From: Takifugu bimaculatus
Taxonomy: Eukaryota; Chordata; Actinopteri; Tetraodontiformes; Tetraodontidae
DNA: 64,000 bases
Direction: 5' to 3'
Assembly (NCBI GenBank): GCA_004026145.2
Contig: CP034985.2
Location: forward strand, 8,085,968 to 8,149,967
A program made the position numbers and the translations under genes. Positions 24,150 through 35,412 of the stretch are shown here, piece after piece. Position 1 is the first letter of the stretch, and each line of letters opens with the position of its first letter. The notes beneath the pieces are model-generated. The model was not told the DNA's origin and made no database searches. It worked only from the letters and a program-made list of their open reading frames with translations.

Positions 24150-24437
24150 CACCACAGTATATCATGCACAAACTGTTATATTCAAAGTACAACCGTTATC
24201 TTTGTTTCCCGCCAAACACACTCTTGGCTGTGTGACTGTGTTAATTAGGTGAGGAGCAGCGGAGGCAGGCAGACGGGAGGAGACAGAAAAATAAACTTGG
24301 GTCGACCCACCGAGACACGTCGCCACACCTTTTGCCGGCCGAATGGTTTTCATAAAAAGCGCTTGAAAGCGACCACACTGTCGTCTCTGTCCTCTTGCTG
24401 CGTGTCACCAGCTTGAGACAGATCCAACATCAGAATA
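24148..24437. other. Unannotated spacer
   Basis: Mixed, unique-looking sequence between two dinucleotide tracts. Nothing recognised. Confidence 0.5.
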
Positions 24438-24490
24438 GTGTGTGTGTGTGTGTGTGTGTGTATGTCAGAGAGGGGGGGGGTGGGGGATGA
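24438..24490 (+). repeat. (TG)n tract followed by a poly(G)-rich run
   Basis: A 24-bp TG tract, a short spacer, then G9-T-G5 from 24472. Low complexity. Confidence 0.92.
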
Positions 24491-27400
24491 AGAGTATTAG
24501 TCAGTTCCCTGCTGCTAGAGCTGTGAGTGTGAGCTGCCAGAGGAGAGGAGGTAATTATGGGACCTGTTGTGTTGAAGGGAAGCCAGGCCACCAAAGAGGG
24601 ATTAGCACTGTCAATCTCTCCCCTTCATCCATCCATCCATCGCTCCAGTCTTCCTCGCTTAATTGATTGAAGCTGAATTTTTCGAGGTTTTATTTTAAAT
24701 CTCCAGGTTAATGTTTAAGATTCACAGGTTCTTTTAATGCCCACTTTAATAATGTTTTAATGATTCTCATGACAAAGTGCCTCTGTGGAATCTGGTTAAT
24801 TTCACAAAATAGAAAGTACGTGAATCTTATCGGGGTGGTGCTGGTGGCATCAAACTTCCGTCCGCTTTAAACCATTTTCGATTTCAGTAATCACTCTTAC
24901 TTGATAGCTACTATGGTAGCGAGACATAATGGCAGATCACACACTGGTTCAGAGATTTTCTTTGAAAGGAGGATCGAGACTATTATGCGGTACTTCAAAG
25001 CATCCGGGGTCTTTATAAATGCGAGTAAATGATCTTAATAGTCACCAATTCTCTTCTAATGTTTGCCTTCCCCTCTCTCCGTCTGTCTTCACAGACATCT
25101 ACCCAATCCCCAGAGGCGCATAAAGACTCCGACATCCCTCCACGTATGCTAAGCATGTGCACATACGCGCATGTATGTACACATACCATTGTGTAACGGT
25201 AAGGGAGCCCTCTGACAGCTCCATTGCTGGCCAATTATCTGTTTTAGAGTGATTGTCTGGCCTCCTTTACCCACAGACCGCCTTTCATCCCCCCATTCCT
25301 CCTTGTGTCACTCTAGACCCACACGCAGGTATAACATTTCCACCTGGGAGGCTGAACGCCGCTTTCAAAGTTCCACTTGAATCATTTTTGCTAACTTTAG
25401 AGGCAAGAAGAAAAAATTGCTTCCTGATTCTCTCTTTTCTCTAAAAAAAATGGATCATTTCTCTTCTCATCATCCCCATTCACTCCTTTTTTTTCTGTGT
25501 CGCCCATAATCTGGAAACTTTAAGTGTCCGTCTAACTTTGATTGCGAGTGGCAGGTGGCAATTTCCAAGGAAGAGGATCGCGGGATGCAGTTAAATGCTT
25601 TTAGAAAACTGGGAAGAGTTACTGGTAAAACAGCCCCAAAACAAAAGTGTTTCTAGGGAAAATGCAGAGGAGAAAAAAAAGCTGAGTGGAGGAAAAAAAG
25701 CAGGATGAGAGAGCGAGAGAGCATGAAAGAGGTCACTGCTGGTGGTTTGTTTGATCAGGGAAGAGTAGTACTTATTTAGGTGAGCCCCGTCTCTGAGCAG
25801 TTCAGTCATCAGTGCTGATTCATCTAAATGGATACCAGAACACCTCAGTAGCTCGCAGTACAGTAACCTCCTTATATCCCCCGACAGAACCCTAATACAA
25901 ACCAGATCCACATAATCACTCACACACTGCACCTCACTGCACATACAATCAATCTGTCGGCTCAGCCATAATTTCTCAAACTATTGTGATTAGCCCATCA
26001 TAAGGCAACAGCGTAAAGGAGATTGCTCGACGTTACCGAGAAAGTTTAGCTTGTGCGTGTGTCCTAAAGCATCAAAAGGAAAGCGGCACTGACACCAAAG
26101 CCACGCGGGAGACTTTTTCCACTGTCTGCGCCTGTGAATCTGTGTGTGTTTCCAGCGAAATGCTGGGCGAGTGTGTCGGTCATCAAAGGGCAGCGGTGAA
26201 GACACCAGAACGGCGGGGATTGGCGCATCCCCACAGCGGTGCAGCGACGCACAAAATAATGCACCCCGAAAGAGAGAGACAGCGAGAGAATATCATGCCT
26301 TTTCCCTGTGCCCATAACCCGGGCAACCCTGGCTCGGAGCGCTACCCCATTCCCACGTCCGCGTCTTCCTGTGACAGCCTTTAGATTCCATCCAATGGGG
26401 CGTCATCCCAACCCCAGCTCCACAGGCCCACACTGCGTCCCAGCAGGTTCTTGACTCAGACTGGCGCTCTCCAGAGGCTGAAGGCGGCGTTTGCCTCTTC
26501 AGATCCACCCCGAAGCAGGCTTTGCCTGTGTGGGGTACATCTCAATCAGTGGGGGCACGGTTCAGAGAGGCCCCTTCTTTCCATTTCTTCACCAAGTCGC
26601 CACCACCTCTCGCTGGCATGAAAGCTGCCATATCCTCCCACTTACTGGGGCGTATGCAGTGGGGGGGCGTATGTGCACCCACACACAGCCTCCCCTCCAG
26701 AGACATCTTTTCATTTTCGGTTGCTCCTACTGTCCTCTGTGAATGCGGCGGAGCGCGCTGTGCTCCCCCAGTTTTCCCCCCTGAAAACGAGAAGACGGGA
26801 AACAATGGCAGGCTGAATAAACACTTTGGTAACCAGACAGAGAGTGAGGAAGACAGACGGTGGAGGGAACAGCGGAGCTTAACAGGGACACTGATGGCTT
26901 CATACAGGACTTGTCTTTTGGTCACACGTTTCTCTCCACGTCTCTCGGCCCTTCTGGCTTCTTCTCCCCTGCTGTCCAGCAACAGAAGCAGCAGAAGCTG
27001 GTGCAGAGAGGGAACCCATGACCGGGACAGACACCAGGGATGGAGGGATGATAGGAGGGAGAGATGGGAGACAGGAGGCAGGGAGTGAGCAAAGTAAGCA
27101 GGGGGCTCTTGGGTCCATTTTCTCTCATTACTATTTCAGAACAGCCCTTTGTAAATCTTTCATCCTCTTCTTTCCTGTTGGTTTTCTTTGCTGCGCCTCT
27201 TATTTTTGTTACATATTTTTTTTGGAGCACGACACATAAATGGTGCTCAGTTCAGAGAGGAAAACACTAGAATTTGTACAAATCGCACAGTATTTCTGAT
27301 CATCTTTAAAAACAACAATTTAAGGGAAACCACTGGAAACCAGTATGTGAACTGGAAAATCAGGGTTCAAGAGTTTACACTTCTTGCATGAGGACACATG

Positions 27401-28397
27401 GTCCATGGAGTATGCTGCTAAAACTCCTCTCTTCTACTTTAGTCCACCCCCTCCAGCTCATCTCAGACCCCCCCTCAGCCCATCAAACCTGAACTCACAT
27501 ACATGTTTGTCTTCCATCCATCCTCTGCTTCCCTGGGGTGCTGTGGACTGACCCACTTTTCCCTCCTCAACCCAAACAACTCAAGAGCAAAAACAAAAAA
27601 AAAGGCTGATGTCTGACTTCCAGTCTGGGTGTCAGCATTAAAATCCTGCCCCCTGTCAGCGCTCCCAAAAAACTGGGTCTCCTGCACTTAAAATGGCAAA
27701 AACCAAAATGTAAAAGAGAGCATAACTTATAAAAGGGAAGCAAGATTACAGACCCTGTTCTGTCTAGTTTGCCATCCTGTCCAGACAGTGGTGTATTTTC
27801 CAGGTTCACTTCTGAGATACAGTTTCTCATCCTTCCACAGCCTGTTCACCTGCTTCCAGCCTCTGGTCACCCGTGGGTGAGGACTGTCTTTACATTAGTT
27901 ACAGCTACAGTCACAGCTGAGCAGCTGGACGGCACCAGACTGAGCGCCTGCCAGACGTGTCAGCACATTTCCAGGGAAGTGCCGCTGTGTGTGTGTCTGT
28001 GTGTGTGTTTTCTTTGCATGGAAGAAGGAAAAAGCACTGAGTTGCTACATTCTCTGGTCCAGAGCCTCCGCACATCATTGGCGAATGTCCAGTTAAACAT
28101 GGATCCAAAAGCACCACTCTGCAGCATCGTCCTTCTGCTTGGGCAAGATGCATAAATGCACCCTTTCTTATTTATTTACCTGCCCGAAAAGAGACCCAGT
28201 GGTTTCATCTGCAACCATTTATTCGTCATTATCGGGATTCCTGAAACACGCCCGTATGCCTGAGATCAAATCCTGAATGGTGAATCTTAAACAGCCGTCA
28301 GACGCTACCCTACACAGCGCAAGTAGTCATCATCCCTCATCTGTGGCCTTTTCTTGTTCAGGGCTGAGTTGGTTGGAATTTTGGAATTTTGGCTAGG
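24491..28397. other. Unannotated stretch
   Basis: About 3.9 kb without a supported gene. The part at 24660-24800 is AT-rich and unique (TTAATTGATTGAAGC and similar). The part at 26150-26350 is CpG-richer. The longest open frame in the window (188 codons, 26522-27088 plus) is mirrored by frames of 146 and 102 codons on the other strand and has no recognisable domain, so I do not call it. Confidence 0.5.
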
Positions 28398-28514
28398 GAT
28401 CTTGTCAATGCTCTGATCCAGGTCTGGGAGGAGTTCCTCCTCTTCTGGTGACTCATAAGGAGCACACCCAGATGTTGGTGTGAGCCCGCGCAGGCACGTG
28501 GAGGCCGCAAACGT
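28398..28514 (+). pseudogene. Tc1/mariner-like transposase C-terminal remnant
   Basis: One continuous frame reads DLVNALIQVWEEFLLFW, a stop, then LIRSTPRCWCEPAQARGGRKR. This follows the usual C-terminal end of Tc1-family transposases, where a W-E-x-I-P segment leads to LIxSMPRR and then a terminal ARGGxT-type motif. The in-frame TGA at 28449-28451, the loss of the IPQ motif and the lack of the catalytic DDE region show a dead fragment. No terminal inverted repeats were found nearby, so the element is truncated on both sides. Assignment rests on motif memory and needs a protein search. Confidence 0.6.
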
Positions 28515-28796
28515 GTCTCAGCCGCCTGATTGCTCCCTGTGAGTACATTTAAGATGCAGCTTTTAATTGCTTCTTTTTTATTATTATTATTTGATTTAAA
28601 ATCACATCCAACTTTTATACATTGCAACGAATCAACAATGGGAAATTTGCATCAGTAGAACAAGCAGAACAAACTGGAATTATTTAACTGGCTCCACCAT
28701 CACTTACACTGGTATCAGTATCGCTGCATCCTTAACACTTCGGCTGCTCCATCTGCACGCCCAGCTTTTTCAGCGCACATAGTGTCTGGCAGTATT
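28515..28796. other. Unannotated stretch
   Basis: AT-rich around a TTATTATTATT run (28576-28590) and a POU octamer (ATTTGCAT) at 28645-28652. No gene supported. Confidence 0.5.
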
Positions 28797-28810
28797 GTTG
28801 CCATGGTTAC
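28797..28810 (+). promoter_or_regulatory. X-box-like site
   Basis: GTTGCCATGGTTAC shares its first ten bases with the RFX-like site at 1343 and keeps a GG-N-N-AC second half. It is a plausible but weaker RFX match. Confidence 0.3.
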
Positions 28811-30344
28811 CCAAAATTGGGATTTTAAAATTTTTCCCACATGCGCTTGGTCTGCAGTCTTTTGCTATTAAAGATGCTACATATAGAATTAAACAAACGA
28901 TTTTTTAAAAAGTACAATTTCATTTGTTATAAATGTTAGTACATCCCGAGCCAACTACCGTGCACCGAACGCGATTTCACACAATCCATGCTGCGTTTCT
29001 CGCCGAGCAGGCTGTCAACAGGCCCTTGGGCAATAAACGTGTGTGTCCGTGTGTGCAGGCGGCACACGTGTGTGTTACAGCACATTCTGTTCAGTTGTAG
29101 TACTGGGCCTCGCCGGGAGAGCCGAGGCTTGGCGTCCGCCGCCGCTCTTGTCAGCCAACCATAGGGAATGTTCTGCCAGTTCGAACTAATATCTTTTCAA
29201 ACACTTTGCATTCCTTCTTAACTTGCACAACAACTTCTGCTCGAACCACTCGTCCTCGTGCCGCCTCTTATCCATGCTGCTCTGCAAGTCGCACACAAAC
29301 GCGCTATTGTTCCTTAATTATTTTTTTTTTTTAAACGTATGCAAAGAATCTTTTAAATACATTTTTCATTCACGGGGTGCAGGGCTGACTTGTACATCCA
29401 ACCACCGACTCCATTTACATCTATAAAAAAAAAAGAAACCAATAATGTTTTAAAGGCCTTGAAGGGAAAAATAATTATGCAGCCCTCCACCAGCAAAGCC
29501 ATTGAGAATGACATTTAAAGGCAAAGCAAACTTTGTTCAACATAAATAACCACTTTAGGTAGCATTTACGAACTATTGGTCTTGAATGTTGTTACTGTTT
29601 GTTTTGTTTTAAAGGACTGAGACAGGCAACGCATAAGGAAAGCACAGGAAGTTCAACCCACGTGTCCCCTGGGGGCTCGAAACCGTTAATCAATCAGCCC
29701 TTCCCACCTGAAAAAAAAACAGCTTTGGGCTCTGTCCTCCCCCACCATCTTTCTGTCACCTGTCCCATCCAAGCGCAAAACCCTCCACCTCCATAAACCT
29801 GCCCAAGAATACAATCATAGCAACCCCGCTGCTGTTTTCCCACAGTTCCCTCTCTGGCCTTCTCTCCCATGGAGCTTCTTGTGTGTGTTGGGCCCCGATG
29901 CTGGAGAGCCACAATCCTTATCGGTGGATCAGACTTCCGTTCAGTCGAGCGTGACGACTGGAAGTTGGAAAGCGCCAGGTGTGAAGGTGGTCTTGGGGAG
30001 AGTTTATGTTGCATACTCCTCGTCCCTCATCACCCGCAGACATGAGTTTATGCGTGAAACCAATCGGATTAGAAGGGATTATGACGCTTTGGCAGTTGGG
30101 AGAACACTCACATTTCCACTCTTATAGCTGATCCAAACACACACGTCTGAGGGACGGAGGGAATATTTGATAGCACTCAATAACTGTATCCTTGCACCCA
30201 CTCAAGTGCACGCGCAGCCACTTGTCTGCAACCGCCAAAGCTGCAAGCATATTTGATTTGACGCCAGGTATGCAAAACGGAGGCCCCCCGCCCCTCAGCG
30301 TATTGTGATTACAAGGTAACTGTTATGAGGATGGGATATTAGCC
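28811..30344. other. Unannotated stretch with a CpG-richer island
   Basis: No supported gene. The part at 28945-29150 is CpG-richer than its surroundings (for example GCCTCGCCGGGAGAGCCGAG at 29107-29126). A T-run lies at 29319-29331. Frames at 29694-30127 overlap on both strands. Confidence 0.45.
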
Positions 30345-30450
30345 GCTGTTAGAGCACTGATGAGAATCGGCGTAATTATTCTAGTAGACTTTTTGAATAA
30401 AATGAGGCCCAGACTCATATGATTTACACCTGGCTGCAGGTTAATGGGGT
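30345..30450. promoter_or_regulatory. Candidate conserved non-coding enhancer block
   Basis: Unique sequence containing GGCGTAATTATTCTAGTAG, TTTGAATAAAATGAGG and GATTTACACCTGGCTGCAGG, with no repeats. It has the texture of a short developmental enhancer core. Confidence 0.33.
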
Positions 30451-32474
30451 CTCTGTCACCGATCCCTCTTTCTGACTCGTCCGACCTTCTCGTCCTCTTG
30501 ATGTCAGCTTCTTTAGTCTCGTTTTTCTTTTTTTTCTCCCCTTGTCTCGTCTGAGCCCCTCTTTCCATCTGTCATCTCTCTCTTGAAAGAAAAAAAAAAG
30601 CACCCTCCCCGTCTTTCACTCTCGCCGTCTCATCTTTTTTGCTTTTTGCTTTTTTTCCTCCTTTCTCACACACCCACATACCATCTTTAGCGCTGGCAAG
30701 CAGCAGCCCATCCAACCTGTTGCATGCTCTGGTCTCTGGGGGTGCTGGGTGATCAATCACATGATTCGATGGGTCTTATTACAGACCTGGCTTTCCGGGT
30801 CATGACGCAGGAATCTTTATAGAGGCAGATAAGGGCAGTTGCAAAACTTCACATCCTCTAGAAGTGGAAGACAACCTCACGCAGGTGTGATTTATTATCA
30901 TTTTTCTTCCCTTTCAGGGAAATGTCAAATACGATTTGCTACCCCCACCCTCTGGCGGTGAAAGACATTCAATAGTCATAGCTAATTTCAAGCCTAGTGC
31001 GCATTTGTCTTCAAAGAAAATGAATCCCTTCATTTGACTCACAAAAGGCAGACGCTGCTTACCGGCAGAAAGATAAGAACAAATACAAGGCCTCTATAGA
31101 TTTTGCCGCAACGCGAAATCGCATATTTGTGCGTGAGCTGCACTGGGCTTTATAAAAGCCAGTGAAAACGTTTGCTTCCTTTTCTGTTGAGTGATTTCTG
31201 TTTCACTGCAGATATCCCTCTCAGAGAATCCCAAGCATGTATAACCAGACAATGAAAGCTAAACGACTTCCTCTTAGCAGCTAGGTCACTGAACATACCT
31301 GCGCGCACTTAAAACACAGGGTGCCATTTATCACCTGCGTGCCAGTTAATGACGTAATGTCACCTTGGGTAATTCAGCGGAGCCTTAAGAAGCTTTCTCA
31401 TGTTGCGGCCGTCTGGAGAGATGAAAAACTAAGAGGTAGGAGGTGAAAGTGTTAGCCAAGAGAAAAAGGAAGAGAGCGTCTTTCAGTCATGTTGCCGCCT
31501 CAGTGCAGGTGAGACACTGTTTGAGAATGCGGGCCACAATGCAGGTCCATTCAGCTCCTGCAGACTGTGGTAGTTGGGATGTGACTGATTTACCCTGTGA
31601 ACGCTAACAGGGCACTTCTGATTTACAGGGCGGTGTAAGTGGTTTATTCCTACAGTGCCAGCCATCATCCGTCAGCCAGCCCTGTACACAGAGCCAGAAT
31701 CCCGCTATGTCCAACCTCAGGGAGTTTTCTCAGCATTGTAACAGCCTGGACACCTCTCTAGCCGGCTATTATCACCAGATTCCTGTGGGCTGGTTTAAAC
31801 AACTGTTTCCTACAAGTCAGTTTGCTTTTTGGTTTGCAAACAATGAACTTGGTATTTAGGTCAAACTGTCTATACGGTTGTTCAGTCAATATACACCAAG
31901 CAGTTCTGGTGTACACGTGCAGGCGTTTGGGAGGGCGTGCCGTGCTGTGTAAAGAAGGTTAATGACAACACATAACTCAACGCCATCGCTGGGCCATCGC
32001 TACAAGCTCTTCCGCGGTTAAAATCACACAACACCTATTTTTAGAGCCCGCCTGAATGACAGCATGACCCCTAAACCCCGACCTTTACACAGCCTGACCT
32101 CCACATCCCGATAATGGAGACAGGAAGGTATTAGTGATGGGGAAGAGAGCGGAGGGGTTCAAGGGGCACAGGGGTCAAGCCCGAAATGATGCACTGAGAC
32201 CGGACAGCCGCGAAGGAGGTCGTCGCCTTTCCCGTTCAGACAATAAGGCCTCAGTATCGGTCTGCAATTTGGCACACTGATTACGGCAATAATTGTTACC
32301 ATAATGAGCTGGTGTGGAGAGGAGGTTGTTGGTGGGTTGGCCACCATACTTCCATGGCAGAATAAGCCCATGACAGTGGTATGGTGAACTTCTGTGCTTG
32401 ATTGGAGCAGTCCGACACGGGCAGAAATAATCAAAGGGTTTTTCGATGCTTCTGCACTCATGAATAATGTAAAC
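30451..32474. other. Unannotated stretch, partly enhancer-like
   Basis: No supported gene. The part at 30775-30905 has a GATA-type AGATAAGG, CTTTATAGAGG and GTGATTTATTATC. At 31141-31164 an imperfect palindrome (CACTGGGCTT...AAAGCCAGTG) encloses TTTATAAAAG, followed by a good polypyrimidine-AG acceptor ending at 31212. No coherent exon follows. Confidence 0.4.
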
Positions 32475-32590
32475 TGGGGCTGTCAGACTGATGAAATGTT
32501 AATCATGTTAATTGTGTTGAAAGGTTTAAATAAACTAATCATGCAACTGGATTCATCTTGACTGAACACACTGCATTTGACAGCCCTAAT
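32475..32590 (+). mobile_element. hAT-type MITE (GGGCTGTCA terminal repeats)
   Basis: The left end GGGGCTGTCAGA and the right end TTTGACAGCCCTAAT form terminal inverted repeats, the right end reading AGGGCTGTCAAA on the other strand. The 116-bp body is AT-rich with TTAATCATGTTAATTGTG. Flanks ATGTAAAC (32467-32474) and ATGTAGAC (32591-32598) agree at 7 of 8 positions, the 8-bp target-site duplication expected of hAT elements. MITEs with TAGGGCTGTCAAA ends are widespread in vertebrates. It is non-autonomous. Confidence 0.72.
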
Positions 32591-32670
32591 ATGTAGACAC
32601 CATTTAAATCTGTGACACAGGGTTCCATTGTCAGTAGTTCAGCGTAACTGATTCCACATCAAAGTTTGCT

Positions 32671-32692
32671 AAAAAAAAAAAAAAAAAAAAAA
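32671..32692 (+). repeat. Poly(A) tract
   Basis: 22 consecutive A. No retroposon body is recognisable upstream, so I treat it as a simple tract. Confidence 0.93.
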
Positions 32693-32995
32693 TCTACAAT
32701 GTTTAGACATGTGATGTTTTTCATTACTTGGAATCACAGCTAACTGAGTGTCTATTGTATCAACTTCAGATCATCAAAAAGTCCTTTATATAATATATGA
32801 ATATGCTGCACATTGTTCTCATGTCTGAATGTGTCCAGTGGACATTTATAAAACGACATACCTCACCTCGGGGCATCACTTCTGAAGGCGCAATGCTCAC
32901 AATGTGATTCTTTGTCTGAGGACACAACATCGGTGATTTGCGGGCTGATCACTGGTATCACAAATGAAAGAAGTGTTTTCTCGCCCCCCCCCCAG
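32693..32995. other. Unannotated spacer
   Basis: AT-rich unique sequence to about 32860, then mixed sequence ending in a C-run (32984-32993). Nothing recognised. Confidence 0.5.
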
Positions 32996-33057
32996 GGTCC
33001 TGTGGAGGAGCTCATGTCAGGGTCAGCGAGCCCGCTGGGGGCCTCGTGCTCCGATGG
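32996..33057 (+). CDS. Candidate internal coding exon (tentative)
   Basis: A pyrimidine tract (TTTTCTCGCCCCCCCCCCAG) ends in an acceptor AG, and 62 bp later there is a strong donor (GG|GTACGT). The phase-0 frame reads GPVEELMSGSASPLGASCSD with mostly G/C third positions, and ends with two bases left over. Phase 0 at the start matches the phase at the end of the candidate first exon (1349-1387), so the two could be spliced in frame. The peptide is unfamiliar to me and the acceptor is C-rich rather than T-rich. Coincidence remains likely. Confidence 0.2.
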
Positions 33058-34384
33058 GTACGTACACAAGAAGAGAGCAGCATTGGCACATACTGGGGTC
33101 AGATCAGAGCATATCAGACAACAACTGATAGGAGAGCCTGTTCGCACTGAAATAGTGGACCAATTATGCCTGTGTACGTGTGTATTGATGTAGTAGGTCA
33201 GTGAACATGTCAACATTAATAGTCGGGGGCTCCACATAGTTCACTGGTTTACCCCGAGGGGTGTGCTTGGTTCTAAAAGCCTCTGTTGTTTTTATTTTCA
33301 CAAACAGCTTTTTACTCACTATTAGGCTTTAGATGAACAGAACTCCCCGTTGTCTGGATAACTACACACAAAACGTAACAGAAGATGCTATCTTTGGACA
33401 AAGTGTGAGATGGCAGCCGGAACACCGTCAGCTCACATCTCCTCTCCGACTGTGGCTCTCTTTGTCTGCTCTCGTGACCCGTCTGGGTCCTTGGAGGGGG
33501 CAGGAATGTCATCCCCATTTCCAGATTTCCTGCTGATAAATCCAGGTGAGTGACAGGGAGGACACAACCGTACCCCACGTTTACGGGAAGCTCCCAAAAT
33601 TCTGACCTCCCCGAACACCCCCTCTCGTTGCTGATTCACTGTTCATTGTTCCCCGCGTAAACATTTACCAACCTTGTAAACCAATAGGGTGCACACAGGT
33701 ATTTACCGACACTGTGCTGTGCTAGTTATTTTCACCACGTTTCACACCACCAGTTACATAAAAACGATATGTTTATAGCAAAAGAACACTTTTTTAAAAA
33801 TTGTTTGTGGGGGGGTGAGGGTGGGGGCAAGAGATAAACAATATAATGAACAATGCCTTCAAGCCTTCATAAAATTCTGTGCATTTTAGGGCTTCGTCTT
33901 GAAATTTGACTCCAGAGGACATGATGTCATCTCTACATGTGGTCGAACATAACGTTCTCTGTCTGCTTCAAAGCAATCAATGTAATCTGGTCATACACCT
34001 TTTCTCAGATGAAAACTAAAGAACTGAAGGTGAAAGAAATGATAAATAATAGACCAATGCATTATTATATTTACCAAGACTTATTCACAACACGTCCATA
34101 ATTGTTTGACAGCATGTCTTCAATAGTTAACATTGACATTGATTAGTTCCTACAATTTTGTCACAAGAAGACACAACATGATTTGTAAGTCAGCAGCAGT
34201 TTCCTGGAATTCTCTGTCCCAGTCTCTTATCTTACAATCTTACATCTCCTTAGCCTCCCCAAGTGGATACCTTCAATTATATATTCCAATCCAGCCTGCT
34301 TGTGCTCTCATTAGTCACCGGGGAAACAGATGTAATCTGGTCCTTGTTATTGTGTGACAGTCTGCCTGTGGCTTCCATTTGAGA

Positions 34385-34386
<2 letters not shown>
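33058..34386. other. Unannotated stretch
   Basis: No supported gene. A consensus donor (CAG|GTGAGT) is at 33546, preceded by an open frame starting after a TGA near 33470, but its acceptor is poor. The part at 33900-34140 is AT-rich. Confidence 0.45.

Positions 34387-34447
<61 letters not shown>
34387..34447 (+). repeat. (TG)n microsatellite
   Basis: Perfect TG tract of about 61 bp. Confidence 0.97.
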
Positions 34448-34449
<2 letters not shown>

Positions 34450-35359
34450 ATCCATTCAAGACATCCATATGTGGCTGGGGGGGCTTTAGCCACACACATA
34501 TACAAGAAAGGAAGTGCCAAATGTTCCACTTCCTGTGTGTCTGGGTCTGTCTATGCAGCTGAGCTAAGACACAGTGCAGGCCAGCAGACAGCAGAGGTGT
34601 GTGGCTCTCTAGAATACACATGAAATACTGGTGTGTTCTGTCTTTTGCCAAAGTCCTTTGCTTACAACCTTTTCAAACAAATAGTTCCCCCACCCACCCA
34701 GAAAAAGCTCCATACCCCTACATACAGGTTGAGTGCCCCACTGACCTCCAAGACTAATGAAAACCCCTCAGAATCCTCCCCCCAGCCCATTACCTATAGA
34801 AAAGGTCTCTACCTCTCCCTCCTCCTCCTTTTTCGTCTTTACTGCCCTCCCTCCTTCTTCAGTAGCTCTCCTGCTGCGATGCGGTTGGCTCCTTTGATCT
34901 GGCCCAGCGCTCTAATTAGAAGGAAGAGAAGTGTAGGCCAGTGAGGTCACCATTACCCACGACCCCTCTCATCGACCACTCCAAATGTCGTTAGAGAGCG
35001 AGACGTTCTCACGCCGTTGACCCACTGGCCGCAATGGTGGGGGGATCTGGATCGTGTTAGGGACCCCTGTAAAAATCAGGCACAATTTACATCTAATTTG
35101 AGCCGCTGTTGAGGTCAGTGTTTGGCGTCTCGTTAGTGTCCGACTGCGGAGGGCAGGGGGGAACTATAATACTGCCGGACCAAAACGGTAAAGTCCTCGT
35201 TAAGGTGGCCTTGTTACCTTAAGTTTAGGAGTTCATCAGGAGCAGAAATGCAAGGACCTGAGGTAGCTGTCAGACACACACACACAAACACAACTCTTAC
35301 ATTCCAAAAAGATGTTGTGGGTTAACGATTCCTTCAAGTGCCAGACCCTACACAGCTAG
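34448..35359. other. Unannotated stretch
   Basis: No supported gene. The part at 34940-35180 is unique with GTTGACCC and GAGGTCAG nuclear-receptor half-sites and CATCTAATTTGAG, possibly regulatory. Confidence 0.45.
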
Positions 35360-35412
35360 GATTTATCATGAAAGCAATAACCTGGATCTTGAGATTTGTC
35401 ATAAAAGCAATG
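35360..35412 (+). repeat. Imperfect 33-bp-period duplication
   Basis: GATTTATCATGAAAGCAATA (35360-35379) recurs as GATTTGTCATAAAAGCAATG (35393-35412), 16 of 20 bases identical. Each unit has an AT-rich TTTATCAT/TTGTCAT core. It may be a duplicated factor site. Confidence 0.75.

Noticed and set aside
26522..27088. 188-codon plus-strand ORF, longest in the window
   Set aside because: It has no recognisable domain, Kozak context is unremarkable, composition is Ser/Arg-rich as expected of GC-rich DNA, and frames of similar length exist on the opposite strand at 26542-27230.
32671..32692. Poly(A) as a retroposon tail
   Set aside because: No SINE/LINE body and no target-site duplication could be recognised around it.
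33470..33545. Exon ending at the CAG|GTGAGT donor at 33546
   Set aside because: The frame is open for only about 24 codons after a TGA, and the upstream acceptor is a poor G-rich match.
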